In this document: positions 9,399-20,396 of the stretch, piece after piece
How positions within the stretch are numbered: the stretch's first letter is position 1
How the letters are laid out: each line of letters opens with the position of its first letter
Source of the DNA: Pseudomonas xantholysinigenes
GTDB lineage: Bacteria; Pseudomonadota; Gammaproteobacteria; Pseudomonadales; Pseudomonadaceae
Direction of reading: 5' to 3'
DNA: 64,000 nucleotides
Assembly (NCBI RefSeq): GCF_014268885.2
Contig: NZ_CP077095.1
Span: forward strand, 1,803,501 to 1,867,500
Translations under genes and position numbers: made by a program
Notes under the pieces: model-generated
What the model was told of the DNA's origin: nothing
Database searches by the model: none
The model's input: only the letters and a program-made list of their open reading frames with translations

Positions 9399-9670
9399 AG
9401 TCACAACCTCGAATCGGGGCGCTGGGATGCAGCGCGCTTGCAAGGAAATCACGACCTGTCAGGTGTCTGGCGGCAGAAAGTCAATAAAATGACTTTTATG
9501 AGCGGCATCGTCCGTGAAGGCCAAATATTTGTCGAATGATGCACCCGTGCGGATTTGCTTTCAATGTCTATTGCGTGAAATTGGCTAGTTTGGTGTAGGC
9601 CGGGGAGCAATTTGAAAGCCTCGATGGTCGAGATTTCGATAGGACTTTTCCATAACTGTGGAGCGTGACA

Positions 9671-10558
9671 ATGCAGCACTCCAAGGCAATGCTGATCCTG
9701 CACGGCAAGCAGGCCAGCAACGATGAGGTCCGCCAGGCGGTCGGGCGGATGCGCGAGCGTGGCTGGTCGTTGGGCGTGCGCCTTACCTGGGAAGCCGGCG
9801 ATGCCCAGCGCCTGGTCGACGAGGCGCTGGCGGCCGGCTGCACGCATATAGTGGCCGGCGGTGGGGATGGCACCTTGCGCGATGTGGCCGAGGCCATGGG
9901 GTTGGCGAAGACAGCAGCTAGCCTGGCGCTGTTGCCATTGGGCACGGCCAACGACTTTGCCAGGGCGGCAGGCGTCCCGCTTGAGCCGCAGGCGGCTCTG
10001 GACCTGCTGGCATCGCCGACGCATGGCATCGACCTTGGACGGGTAGGTGACCAGTTGTTCCTCAACATGGCCACGGGCGGTTTTGGCAGCCAGGTCACCG
10101 CCAACACCTCGGAGGACTTGAAAAAGGTGTTGGGTGCCGCCGCCTACCTGTTTACCGGCCTGTCGCGCTTCAGCGAATTGCAGGCCGCGTCAGTGACGCT
10201 GCACGGCCCGGACTTCCAGTGGCAAGGCGAGTTGCTGGCCTTGGGTATAGGCAACGGTCGTCAGGCCGGAGGCGGGCATGTGCTGTGCCCGCAGGCCAAG
10301 GCCGATGATGGCCTGCTGGATATCGGCATCCTGCCGGCTCCGCAGGAGATGGTCGGGGCGCTGCGCGACCTGCTGGCCGGCGACGACCTGTTCGTGCGCG
10401 CCAGGCTACCTTGGGTGGAGATCAAGAGCGCCCAGGGCCTGGATATCAATCTCGATGGCGAGCCGCTGCAGGCCGACAGCATGCGCTTCGAGGCTCTGCC
10501 CCAGGCCTTGCGCGTGCACCTGCCAGCGGATTCGCCGTTGCTCAGTCGTCCAGGCTGA
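9671..10558 (+). CDS. yegS: YegS-like lipid kinase (diacylglycerol kinase catalytic domain)
   Basis: The kinase signature GGGDGTLRDVAEAM is at 63-76 and LPLGTANDFAR at 88-98; both are hallmarks of the DAGK/YegS fold. It is 295 residues, the usual YegS length. It probably phosphorylates a membrane lipid such as phosphatidylglycerol, as E. coli YegS does in vitro; physiological role unknown. ATG 9671 is chosen because TGGAG precedes it at good spacing; GTG 9665 is in frame but too close to that site. The end overlaps the convergent regulator gene by 17 bases. Confidence 0.9.
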   Translation: MQHSKAMLILHGKQASNDEVRQAVGRMRERGWSLGVRLTWEAGDAQRLVDEALAAGCTHIVAGGGDGTLRDVAEAMGLAKTAASLALLPLGTANDFARAAGVPLEPQAALDLLASPTHGIDLGRVGDQLFLNMATGGFGSQVTANTSEDLKKVLGAAAYLFTGLSRFSELQAASVTLHGPDFQWQGELLALGIGNGRQAGGGHVLCPQAKADDGLLDIGILPAPQEMVGALRDLLAGDDLFVRARLPWVEIKSAQGLDINLDGEPLQADSMRFEALPQALRVHLPADSPLLSRPG

Positions 10559-11201
10559 TGATCTTTTCGCGCACGGCGAACAGCACCAGGCCCGCCACGT
10601 CATAGATCTGCAGGCGCTTCATGATCTGCGAGCGGTGGGTCTCCACGGTCTTGATCGACAGGCCCAGGCCGGCGGCGATCTCCCGGGTCGATTTGCCGCG
10701 CACGATCAGGCGCAGGATCTCCAGTTGACGCGCCGTCAGGTTGTGCCTGTCGTCGTTGGGTTGCTTGCCGCTCTGCGCGCGCAGCAATGCCTGGTTGATC
10801 ACGGTATGGGCGATGGCCGGGCTCAGGTAGCGCTCGTCGCCGCGCAGCGCGGTGAGGGCCTGCTCCAGCTCGGTGGCGGTGGTGTCCTTGAGCAGGTAGC
10901 CATGGGCGCCGCTTTCCAGGGCGCGCATGATCAGGTCTGGGTCGGTGTGCATCGACAGGATCAGCACCTTGCACTGGCAACCGTTTGCGCGCAGTTGCGT
11001 CAGGGCGTCCAGGCCGCTGGTGGTGCGCATGGAAATATCCAACAGGACGATGTCCGGGTTCAGGCGCAGGACATGCTCGAGCAACTGGCTGCCATCATCG
11101 GCCTCGCCGATCACGGTGTAGCCCGGTATGTCCGAGACCAGCGCCCGTACGCCTGCGCGGATCAGGGAGTGGTCGTCCACCAGCAGTAATCTACAGGTCA
11201 T
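10542..11201 (-). CDS. NarL/FixJ-family response regulator
   Basis: 219 residues. The receiver domain has the acidic pair D9-D10, phospho-acceptor D55 (VLLDIS) and K105 (LLKD). A LuxR-type helix-turn-helix at about 150-210 (LTARQLEILRLIVRGKSTRE) binds DNA. ATG 11201 is inside the last codons of the upstream kinase gene (11-base overlap), so the pair is translationally coupled. A start at 11258 would add residues with no receiver similarity. The target genes are not evident; neighbouring genes do not suggest a pathway. Confidence 0.92.
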   Translation of the reverse strand: MTCRLLLVDDHSLIRAGVRALVSDIPGYTVIGEADDGSQLLEHVLRLNPDIVLLDISMRTTSGLDALTQLRANGCQCKVLILSMHTDPDLIMRALESGAHGYLLKDTTATELEQALTALRGDERYLSPAIAHTVINQALLRAQSGKQPNDDRHNLTARQLEILRLIVRGKSTREIAAGLGLSIKTVETHRSQIMKRLQIYDVAGLVLFAVREKIISLDD

Positions 11202-12132
11202 CGGGGGCGGGAGTCCTGGCGCGTTCCTGGCTGCGGGGAGGCCAGGGGAAAAGTGCATCGATACGGGTGCCCTGGCCGGGCTGGCTGGTGATGCTCAGGT
11301 TGCCCTGCAGGGCTGTCGCCCGCTCCTGCATGCCGGCCATGCCGCGCTGGCCGGCATCGGCCGGGGCGGGATCGGGCACGAAACCGTCGCCATCGTCCTG
11401 GATCGACAGGGCAAGGCCTGCGGGGGTGCGTTGCAGGCGCACCAGCAGGTTGCGCGCGCTGGCATGGCGCAGCATGTTGGTCACGGCTTCCTGGGTGATG
11501 CGGAAGGCGGCCATGGCCACCTCGTCGCTGATGCCGCCCAGGCGCTGCTGGCACTCCAGGCTCCAGTGCACATCGCTGTTTTCCAGGGTTCGCAGCAGGT
11601 GGGCGCGAAGGCTCGCTTCCAGGCCCAGGCTAGCCAGTTGGCGCGGATTGAGGATGGCCGAGACGTCGCGCACGTTGCCCAGGGTCTGGTCCAGCGTGCT
11701 GCGCAAGGTGCCGCAGTGGGCTTGCAGCTCGGGCGGGACCCGTCGTTGCAGCCAGTCGACCTGGAGTTTGGCGGCGGTCAGCAATTGGCCGATGTCGTCG
11801 TGCAGTTCACGGCTCAGGCGCTGGCGCTCACTCTCCTGGACCTGCAGCATGCGGGTGGCCAGCTCCGCCGGGCGCAGGCTGATCGAGCGCGCCCAATGCC
11901 GCAGGTGCCAGCCCGCTCCGAGCATGGCCAGCAGTTGCAGCAGCAACAGGCTGGCCGTAAGCGGCTGGGTGTACAGGTAGCACAGCAGGTTCGCCACCAG
12001 CGATGCGACGCACAGCAACACCGTCGTCCAGCGCAGCAGGGCAACTCTGGAGCGGCAACGCTGGAGAAACTTCAAGCGTGGGAGCATAGATAGGGAAGCC
12101 ACTGAATTATTGCCGATGAAAGCATTGCACAT
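11191..12132 (-). CDS. NarX-type sensor histidine kinase
   Basis: Partner of the downstream regulator. Two membrane helices (about 34-54 and 58-78) with almost no periplasmic loop are followed by a HisKA_3 dimerisation helix with phospho-acceptor H111 (SRELHDDIGQLLTAAKLQ). The HATPase domain has DDGDGF and GQRGMAGMQERA. The very short external part suggests it senses something in the membrane or cytoplasm. The start is uncertain: GTG/ATG at 12132 as given, or ATG 12087 (MLPRLKF), which removes 15 residues; neither has a strong ribosome site. Confidence 0.88.
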   Translation of the reverse strand: MCNAFIGNNSVASLSMLPRLKFLQRCRSRVALLRWTTVLLCVASLVANLLCYLYTQPLTASLLLLQLLAMLGAGWHLRHWARSISLRPAELATRMLQVQESERQRLSRELHDDIGQLLTAAKLQVDWLQRRVPPELQAHCGTLRSTLDQTLGNVRDVSAILNPRQLASLGLEASLRAHLLRTLENSDVHWSLECQQRLGGISDEVAMAAFRITQEAVTNMLRHASARNLLVRLQRTPAGLALSIQDDGDGFVPDPAPADAGQRGMAGMQERATALQGNLSITSQPGQGTRIDALFPWPPRSQERARTPAPDDL

Positions 12133-12453
12133 GCCCAGTCCGGGTTATTGGCGTCCCGTTATGCATAAAGCGAAGGGGTTTCGGCCAATCGCCCACGCTG
12201 CACGCTGCGCATGTTCGAAGGCGCGCATATTATCACTTTGAATGAGTTTGTCGCGCGGGGATAACGGCTTGAAACCTAGGAATTTCCGGGCTTTGGCGGG
12301 ATGGGCGGGTAGCTGCTCGACTAGCAGAGTGCCATTATTAAATGATGTTTCCAAATTGCCTGAACCAACTAAGCACGATCTGAGCAAAAACATTTGGCAA
12401 AACTTGATCAACTTGGCAAGTTGCGCTGACCTAGTTGCCGTATGTCAACACGT
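12133..12453. other. Intergenic region, no gene supported
   Basis: About 320 bases of lower GC between the sensor kinase and the Hpt-like gene. It must hold the promoter of the two-component pair. A 15-base palindrome CAACTTGGCAAGTTG at 12409-12423 could be an operator. An 88-codon frame on the minus strand (12145-12411) has no recognisable similarity or ribosome site, so I do not call it. Confidence 0.5.
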
Positions 12454-12969
12454 TTAGTGTGGGCGTCCAGGTGTGCTGTGGGCACGGGGCGCCTGCGCGT
12501 CGCCGGGGTGAGGGTGGGCACAAAGGCTGCCCGTGGCATGGCACGGCGCGCACATTTGTCCGCTCGGTTGGCCAAGCAGGCTGGCCAGTTCGCCCAGCAA
12601 TTGCTGCTGCTCCTCGGTGTCCATGTCCAGGCGGCCGCTGTGGGTGTCGACCAGTTCCAGTTGCCAGGCCAGCAAGGTCAGGCAGGCAGTCACCGCCGGC
12701 AGGGCCTCGCCGTGCAGGTGGCGCTGGCCACAGGCAGGTGCCAGCAATTGTTGCAGGGTGCGTGTGTAGTGGGCCACTTCGACAAGGCCGAGCGCGTCAG
12801 CCCGTTGCGCCAGGGTATCGAGGGTCTCGTTGAGGCAGTGGCAGGCGTCGGCGTCGTTGTCGATCAGTTCCAGGTGCTGCAGGCACTCTTGGGACCTGGC
12901 CAACAGGACCTGCGCATCTTGCAGGAAGTCCTGCACGGCGCCGTTGTGCAGTGGCGTGCTATCCATCAT
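12454..12969 (-). CDS. Degenerate CheA P1 (Hpt)-like protein
   Basis: The 171-residue protein has its first 75 residues patterned like the histidine phosphotransfer domain of CheA. LARSQECLQHLELIDNDADA resembles the CheA opening helix. DTLAQRADALGLVEVAHYTR (51-70) aligns with the second helix, where CheA has HTLKGSA. The phospho-acceptor His is replaced, apparently by Asp51. The rest is low-complexity. It could be an inactive CheA mimic or a binding partner. It lies divergent from cheV, which supports a chemotaxis or signalling link, but this is inference. ATG 12966 is an equal alternative start. Confidence 0.6.
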   Translation of the reverse strand: MMDSTPLHNGAVQDFLQDAQVLLARSQECLQHLELIDNDADACHCLNETLDTLAQRADALGLVEVAHYTRTLQQLLAPACGQRHLHGEALPAVTACLTLLAWQLELVDTHSGRLDMDTEEQQQLLGELASLLGQPSGQMCAPCHATGSLCAHPHPGDAQAPRAHSTPGRPH

Positions 12970-13230
12970 GGCTCCCCGGCGTCAGGGACTGGCCACACCA
13001 AGATGATTGCTAGCAAAAGCCTGACTCCGTTCATGCATTGAGAATGGCGTCACATTAATGGCTAATGGATATCGCGAACATCAGGTTGCACCCGATTGCC
13101 ACTAGGGGTTTCCCTGATGGAGATTTCAGTGGGCTGTTCGTGGGGGCAAAAGGGGGGGGAGGGCGTGGCAGCAGTAAAGCATGATGGTAAAGTGATATCA
13201 ATCACCCTGCATGGCTTTTTCCATCAGGGG

Positions 13231-13256
13231 TCAAGCTAGGCGAGCATCCGCCGATA
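13231..13256 (+). promoter_or_regulatory. Putative sigma-28 (FliA) promoter of cheV
   Basis: TCAAG (13231-13235) and GCCGATA (13250-13256) are spaced by 14 bases, matching the flagellar sigma-28 pattern of pseudomonads. It is 47 bases before the cheV start codon, consistent with chemotaxis-class expression. The rest of 12970-13303 shows no gene. Confidence 0.6.
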
Positions 13257-13303
13257 CAGGGCTGATGCAATCACTTTTTCGACTCAAGCCTGGGGGCTGT
13301 CCA

Positions 13304-14239
13304 ATGGCTGGCATTCTCGACACGGTAGACCAACGTACGCAGCTGGTGGGTGAGAACCGCCTGGAAATCCTCATGTTCCGCCTGGCCGGCCGCCAGCTGT
13401 TCGCCATCAACGTGTTCAAGGTTCAGGAGGTGCTGCAACTGCCCAAGCTGACCTTGATGCCGCAACGCCACGCGTTCGTCTGTGGGGTGGTCAACCTGCG
13501 CGGGCAGACCTTGCCGGTGATCGACCTGTCCCAAGCGATCGGCATGCGCCCGCTGCAACCAGGGCCGGACAGCACCATCATCGTCACCGAGTACAACCGC
13601 TCGGTGCAGGCCTTCCTGGTGGGCGGCGTCGACCGCATCGTCAACATGAACTGGGAAGCCATCATGCCGCCGCCGACCAGCGCCGGCCGTCAACACTACC
13701 TCACGGCGATTACCAAGGTCGACGAGAAGCTGGTGGAGATCATCGATGTGGAGAAGGTCCTGGCCGAGATCGTGCCCTACAGCGCCAAGGTCTCCCGCGA
13801 CAAGCTCGAGGATCCGCTGCTGGCCCGTGCCCGTGGCCGCGAAGTCTTGCTGGTGGACGACTCCAGCGTGGCCCTGGCGCAGTTGCGCGAGACCCTGTCG
13901 CAACTGGGCGTGAAGCTGCACACGGCCAGCGACGGCCTCAAGGCGCTGCGCCTGCTCAAGGGTTGGGCCGATGCCGGCGAGGATGTCTGCGAAAAACTGC
14001 TGATGGTCTTCACCGATGCGGAAATGCCCGAGATGGACGGTTACCGATTGACCACCGAGATTCGCAACGATCCGCGCCTGCGCGGCTTGTACGTGGTGCT
14101 GCACACCTCGCTGTCGGGCAGTTTCAACGAATCGATGGTGAAGAAGGTTGGTTGCGACAACTTCCTCTCCAAGTTCCAGCCGGATCGCCTGGTGGACGTG
14201 GTGCGCCAGCGCTTGGGCCTGGATCACGCCGCGGTGTAA
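13304..14239 (+). CDS. cheV: Chemotaxis coupling protein CheV
   Basis: 311 residues. A CheW domain (about 15-155; PQRHAFVCGVVNLRGQTLPV is characteristic) couples receptors to CheA. A receiver domain (about 175-305) has phospho-acceptor D238 in FTDAEMPEMDG and a conserved Lys in FLSKF near the end. Phosphorylation is thought to tune adaptation. ATG 13304 fits the CheW start; an upstream in-frame ATG at 13211 lies before the sigma-28-like promoter and cannot be used from it. The receptor at the left edge of the window could be a partner, but nothing proves it. Confidence 0.94.
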   Translation: MAGILDTVDQRTQLVGENRLEILMFRLAGRQLFAINVFKVQEVLQLPKLTLMPQRHAFVCGVVNLRGQTLPVIDLSQAIGMRPLQPGPDSTIIVTEYNRSVQAFLVGGVDRIVNMNWEAIMPPPTSAGRQHYLTAITKVDEKLVEIIDVEKVLAEIVPYSAKVSRDKLEDPLLARARGREVLLVDDSSVALAQLRETLSQLGVKLHTASDGLKALRLLKGWADAGEDVCEKLLMVFTDAEMPEMDGYRLTTEIRNDPRLRGLYVVLHTSLSGSFNESMVKKVGCDNFLSKFQPDRLVDVVRQRLGLDHAAV

Positions 14240-14294
14240 TCGCAGCCCGCCTGCGTATAAGCTTGGCGTTTCGACTGGCGCAAGGCGGGCAAGG

Positions 14295-15098
14295 ATGATT
14301 CTGAGTGCGTTGTATCGTTATCCGGTGAAGTCGGCACAGGCCCAGAGCCTGTTGGCATCTCCCGTGGGCAACCTGGGGTTGCAGGGAGATCGGCGCTGGC
14401 TGGTGGTGGAGGCGGAGAATGGCCGTTTTCTCACGCAGCGGGCCTGGCCGCAGCTCGGGCAGATCAGTGCCGATTATGCTGCCCAGGGTCAGTTGCTGCT
14501 GGCTGCGCCGGGGTGGCCAGTGCTGGAAGTGCCGGTGCCGGGCGCCGATGATGAGCTGCGGGGCGTCACCATCTGGCGTGACACCTTGCGCGTGCCTGAT
14601 GCCGGCGATGCCGCTGCGGCCTGGCTCAGTGAGCTGCTGGGTAAATCGGTCAGGCTGGTGTACTGCCCCGAACAGCGCGCCCGTTACCTGCCCAGCGGCT
14701 ACGGCTTGAACAGTGACCGGGCGGCCTTCCCAGATGGTTTTCCGCTGCTGCTGATTGGCCAGGCCTCGCTGGATGAGCTGAGCCGCCGGGTGGGGCGCTC
14801 CATGGAGATGTTGCGTTTTCGCCCGAACCTGGTGGTCGAAGGCGCCGAGCCTTTCGCTGAAGACGGTTGGAAACGCATCCGCATCGGCGCCATGACCTTC
14901 CGTGTGCTCAAGCCCAGTGTGCGCTGCATTCTCACCACTCTCGACCCCGCCACTGGCGAACGCAGCCCGGACCGGGAGCCGCTGACGACCCTTAAGACAT
15001 TCCGCGAACGGGAAGGGGATGTGCTGTTTGGCCAGAACCTGGCGGTGGATGGCGAGGGCGAACTGAAGGTGGGGATGGCGGTTGAAGTGCTGGAGTAG
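14295..15098 (+). CDS. MOSC domain protein (YcbX-like)
   Basis: 267 residues: an N-terminal beta-barrel domain (LYRYPVKSAQAQSL at the start, with GDRRWLVVE) and a C-terminal MOSC domain (RFRPNLVVEGAEPFAEDGW, then VRCILTTLDPATGE with the Cys that binds the molybdenum cofactor sulfur). YcbX proteins reduce N-hydroxylated compounds using Moco; they lack the ferredoxin domain here, as do many pseudomonad homologues. ATG 14295 is preceded by GGCAAGG. It probably needs the cofactor made by moaB-moeA nearby, although the genes are not linked. Confidence 0.87.
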   Translation: MILSALYRYPVKSAQAQSLLASPVGNLGLQGDRRWLVVEAENGRFLTQRAWPQLGQISADYAAQGQLLLAAPGWPVLEVPVPGADDELRGVTIWRDTLRVPDAGDAAAAWLSELLGKSVRLVYCPEQRARYLPSGYGLNSDRAAFPDGFPLLLIGQASLDELSRRVGRSMEMLRFRPNLVVEGAEPFAEDGWKRIRIGAMTFRVLKPSVRCILTTLDPATGERSPDREPLTTLKTFREREGDVLFGQNLAVDGEGELKVGMAVEVLE

Positions 15099-15133
15099 TT
15101 CGCCGGACAGCCTCAAGCCGTGCAAGGTGTCGA

Positions 15134-15207
15134 TGTTCGCGAGTAAACCCGCTCCCACAGGCGTTGCGCCATGCGCCGTTGTTGTGGGGGCGGGTGTACC
15201 CGGTAAT
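15134..15207. repeat. REP inverted pair (diverged)
   Basis: TTCGCGAGTAAACCCGCTCC...CACAGG and, inverted, TTGTGGGGGCGGGTGTACCC. It lies between the convergent MOSC and slt genes and may terminate both. Confidence 0.7.
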
Positions 15208-15215
15208 GCAGATAC

Positions 15216-17144
15216 TTACATGTCGTCGAAATAACGCTCGTGCCAATCCACCAGCGGCTGCGGTGAATTGAGCTTCTGCCCGTAGATGACCGAATACGAC
15301 AGCACGTTCTGCACGTACTGGCGGGTCTCATCGAACGGGATCGATTCCACCCACACATCGAAGCTCAGGTGCTTGGCGCCCTTGAGCCACTGGCGCACGC
15401 GGCCGGGGCCGGCGTTGTAGGCCGCCGAGGCCAGCACGCGGTTGCCGTTGAACTGGCTGTGCACCTGGCTCAGGTAGGCGGCGCCAAGCTGGATGTTCTT
15501 GTCTGGGTTGAGCACCTGGGCCGGCGAGGCTAGCGGAATGCTGAACTTGCGCGCGGTCTCCTTGGCCGTGCCCGGCATCAATTGCATCAGGCCGCTGGCG
15601 CCGACGCTGGAGCGGGCGTCCTCCATGAACGCGCTCTCCTGGCGGGTAATGGCGAATACCCAGCTCGAATGCAGGCCACGGACCTTGGCCTCGCGCACCA
15701 GGGTGTCGCGGTGGGCCATGGGGAAGCGAATATCCAGGTCGTCCCAGTACTGGGCCTGGCTGATGGTGCGGATGGCCGGGAAGTACCAGCGCATGTCATA
15801 GGCCAGGCGTGCCTGGGCGACCATTTCGTCACGGTTGAAGTGGCGGCTGACGTGGTACCACTCGCGGCGGCCCTCGACGATCTGGCCGCGGGCGTGGAAC
15901 TCCAGGGCGCGACGCACGCCCGGGGTGTTGCGCACCTTGTTGATCACCGCCTGGCTCAGTGCCAGTGGCTTGTTGTTCAGATGGTAAGGGGTCTGCGCCC
16001 GGTCGGCGGCGAGGAAACCGTAGAAGTCGCGCTCGCGGGCAACGGTCTTGTACAGCAGCGGGATTTGCGGATTGTTCGGCTGCGCCAGCTCAAGGCTGCG
16101 CGCCTGCCAGTATTTCCAGCGGTTGCTGCTGGCCAGGTCCTGGGGCAGGCGTTTGGTCAGCTCATAGGCATCTTCCCAGCGGCCCAGGCGCAGCAGCAGG
16201 CGCAGGCGCCATTCGCTGACGGTGTTGTCGCGTAGTTCGGGGTCGTAGCGGGTCATCAGGTCGAGGGCGCGCGGGTCGTAGCGGCGCGCCAGGGTCAGGC
16301 CGATTTCGCGGGCGATGGCGACTTTCTCGTCGCGGGAGAAGTGCATGCGCTGGGCGTAGTCGTCGAGCAGCGCCATGGCCTGCTCGGGATCCTGGCGGGC
16401 CAGGCGGCGCAGGCCGAGGCTGACAACGTCCGACATGGCTTCGTTGACCGGAGTGAAGCGCGAAGGCTGGTTGAGCAGTTCGGGCTTTTGCGCCACGTCG
16501 ATCAGCAACTTGCCCTGGGGGGCGAGGGTGGTGAGGGTCTTCACCAGGCTGGTGGCCAGGCCATAGTTGCGGGCCTGGGCCGCCAGCTTGGCGCGCTGCC
16601 AGCGCTTGGCCTCGGTCAGTTGGCCTTCGGCGGCCCACAGGGCAAACAGGGTGTCGCAGGCGGTGGGTTGCGACTTGCCGACGTTCCACAGTTTTTCGGC
16701 GCTGGCGAAGCCTTCGGCGCGCTGGCCGTGGCTGAGCTGGTACTGGCCGTTGAGGCAGTCCAGTTCGGTGAAGTTCAGCTTGGGGTCATAGTATTTATTG
16801 AAGGTGTTCCACTCGCCGCGTTCGGCCAGCCAGCGCAACCAGCGCAGTTTCATCCAGTTGGCCTGGGGCAGGTCGCCATGGGCGGCGAGGAAACCTTCGA
16901 TTTCCTCGTTGCTGGCGGTCTTCAGGCGCGCGGTCAACTCGTCGTAGGCCAGGTATGGCGTGAGCGGGTAGTCGCGCAGGGCCTGGGCGTAGCGCAGGTA
17001 CGGGCCTTTGTCGCCCTTGGCCAGGGCGCGCTTGGCTTCATCGTAGTACTGGCGTTGTTGGCTGAGGTCGACAGCCTGTGCGGCACTCGCGGCAGTGGCG
17101 GTGAGCAGCAGGGCGGAAGCAAGTTGTAACAGGCGGCTGCGCAT
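15216..17144 (-). CDS. slt: Soluble lytic murein transglycosylase
   Basis: Periplasmic enzyme cutting the glycan strand of peptidoglycan with 1,6-anhydro-muramic products. ATG 17144 gives a Sec signal (MRSRLLQLASALLLTATAAS, cut after AQA). The long superhelical alpha domain fills residues 25-440. The catalytic SLT domain shows TRQESAFMEDARSSVGASGL (Glu near 501) and ASAAYNAGPGRVRQWL. 642 residues, the Slt70 length. The 1,6-anhydro products feed recycling, in which nagZ of this window takes part. Confidence 0.95.
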   Translation of the reverse strand: MRSRLLQLASALLLTATAASAAQAVDLSQQRQYYDEAKRALAKGDKGPYLRYAQALRDYPLTPYLAYDELTARLKTASNEEIEGFLAAHGDLPQANWMKLRWLRWLAERGEWNTFNKYYDPKLNFTELDCLNGQYQLSHGQRAEGFASAEKLWNVGKSQPTACDTLFALWAAEGQLTEAKRWQRAKLAAQARNYGLATSLVKTLTTLAPQGKLLIDVAQKPELLNQPSRFTPVNEAMSDVVSLGLRRLARQDPEQAMALLDDYAQRMHFSRDEKVAIAREIGLTLARRYDPRALDLMTRYDPELRDNTVSEWRLRLLLRLGRWEDAYELTKRLPQDLASSNRWKYWQARSLELAQPNNPQIPLLYKTVARERDFYGFLAADRAQTPYHLNNKPLALSQAVINKVRNTPGVRRALEFHARGQIVEGRREWYHVSRHFNRDEMVAQARLAYDMRWYFPAIRTISQAQYWDDLDIRFPMAHRDTLVREAKVRGLHSSWVFAITRQESAFMEDARSSVGASGLMQLMPGTAKETARKFSIPLASPAQVLNPDKNIQLGAAYLSQVHSQFNGNRVLASAAYNAGPGRVRQWLKGAKHLSFDVWVESIPFDETRQYVQNVLSYSVIYGQKLNSPQPLVDWHERYFDDM

Positions 17145-17351
17145 GATACGTCCGGGCAGTTGAACCAGTGAGAGTGACGGCGGAGCCAGCACTGTTGGGT
17201 ATTACTGCCTAGCTTAGCCGTTTGCCGGGGAGCGGCGAAAGCACTGTGCTTGTATCGAGTTGTTATCCGACGCAGGGCAGCGGGGCACGCGTCGCTGATG
17301 CCGTGGCGGGGCAAGTCAGGTAGAATGCGCGCCCGGTTTTTGGAGATGATC

Positions 17352-19280
<1,929 letters not shown>

Positions 19281-19291
19281 TTGCCTGCCCT

Positions 19292-19384
19292 GGCCTGTTC
19301 GCGGGTAAACCCGCTCCCACAGGTGGGTCGCTGCTCTTGAGGCAGCGGTACCCCTGTGGGGGCGGGTTTACCCGCGAACAGGCC
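19292..19384. repeat. REP inverted pair
   Basis: Two 32-base arms, 19292-19323 and 19353-19384 (core GTTCGCGGGTAAACCCGCTC and its inverse). It lies between convergent uup and the stress protein gene, so it can act as their shared terminator. Confidence 0.88.
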
Positions 19385-19397
19385 GGAGCAGGTAGAT

Positions 19398-19838
19398 TTA
19401 TTCTTTTTTCTGCAACCGCACCGCCAATACATCGCACGGCGCGCCGTGCAGCACGTCATTGGCGGTGGAGCCCAGCAACAGCGCCAGGCCGTGGCGGCCA
19501 TGGCTGCCAACCACGATCAGGTCGCAGGCTTGCTTCTTGGCAAGCTCGTGGATTTCCTGGCGCGGCTGGCCATAGACCAGGTGCGAGTCGCCTTTGTGGA
19601 TGTCCGGATACTTGTTGAACAGCCGCTCCATGCGCTCCTTGGCCTGGTCGAACTGTTGCTGCTGCAACTGCGACAGGTCCATCGGCACATCGCCGCCGAA
19701 GGCCATGGCCATGGGCTCGACGATATGCACCAGGGACACCTTGGCCCCGCTGGCCAGGGCAATGGTTTTGGCGCGCTTGATCACCGGGTCGCATTCTTCG
19801 GTCAGGTCGACGGCGACCAGAAGATGTTCATAGGACAT
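19398..19838 (-). CDS. Universal stress protein, UspA type
   Basis: 146-residue single-domain Usp. The nucleotide-binding signature VGSHGRHGLALLLGSTAND is complete (G-x2-G-x9-GS/T), so it should bind ATP. The beginning YEHLLVAVDLTEECDPVIKR holds the conserved Asp. ATG 19838 follows AGGAG at seven bases; six more in-frame residues upstream are not supported. Usp proteins help survival in stasis and oxidative stress; the partner is unknown. Confidence 0.92.
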   Translation of the reverse strand: MSYEHLLVAVDLTEECDPVIKRAKTIALASGAKVSLVHIVEPMAMAFGGDVPMDLSQLQQQQFDQAKERMERLFNKYPDIHKGDSHLVYGQPRQEIHELAKKQACDLIVVGSHGRHGLALLLGSTANDVLHGAPCDVLAVRLQKKE

Positions 19839-19948
19839 GTGCAGTACTCCTGACAATCGCGATAGTAGAAGTATGGTCGCTTTCGTGCGGGGCGTTGGTG
19901 AAACCTGGATAACCCGCTCATTTGCAACGCTTTATAAGGTCTACAGAT

Positions 19949-20386
19949 ATGACGGTATGGCTGGTGGTGTCAATCCTTGCGGTGATGCTCAGCCCGCTGG
20001 CCTGGTTGCGCCAGTCGCGCAAGCAGGGCGAGCAGATGAGCCTGCGCCTGGAGGCGCGGCGCATGGGCCTGGCCATGCAACTGGCGCCGCAGCAGTGGCC
20101 GCACTGGCTGGAAAAGGAGCCGCCAAGCCCTTGCCCGCAGTACCATCGGGCGCGTCGCCGCGGCCGCGTGGACAGCTGGTGCTACTGGCAGGTTTCCCCG
20201 GGTGTGTGGTGCAACCAGTGGCGCGAGCCTTGCGAGGAGGCGCGCCTGGTCGAGGTCTTCGCGCAATTGCCGGCGACGGTTTACAAGGTCGAGGCCGACA
20301 GCCGCATGATCGTCCTGTACTGGAGCGAGCGGGGCGATAAATCTGTTTTGCAGGATATTGCCCGGTTCTTCGATACCCTCGCCTGA
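19949..20386 (+). CDS. Small membrane-anchored protein, function unknown
   Basis: 145 residues. A single N-terminal hydrophobic helix (MTVWLVVSILAVMLSPLAWL) is followed by a basic, Trp-rich cytoplasmic part (WPHWLEKEP, WCYWQVSPGVWCNQWREPC) with Cys pairs. Similar pseudomonad proteins are sometimes labelled YajC-like, but only the single anchor resembles YajC; the rest does not. ATG 19949 follows AAGG; nine more in-frame residues upstream lack a ribosome site. Divergent from the stress protein gene. Confidence 0.7.
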   Translation: MTVWLVVSILAVMLSPLAWLRQSRKQGEQMSLRLEARRMGLAMQLAPQQWPHWLEKEPPSPCPQYHRARRRGRVDSWCYWQVSPGVWCNQWREPCEEARLVEVFAQLPATVYKVEADSRMIVLYWSERGDKSVLQDIARFFDTLA

Positions 20387-20396
20387 CCTGCCCGTA

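Noticed and set aside
7062..9539. Very long plus-strand frame opposite manC and the glycosyltransferase
   Set aside because: Antisense shadow of GC-rich coding; composition is unlike a real protein and the opposite strand has clear domains.
12145..12411. 88-codon minus-strand frame upstream of the sensor kinase
   Set aside because: No recognisable similarity and no ribosome site; the region is expected to carry a promoter.
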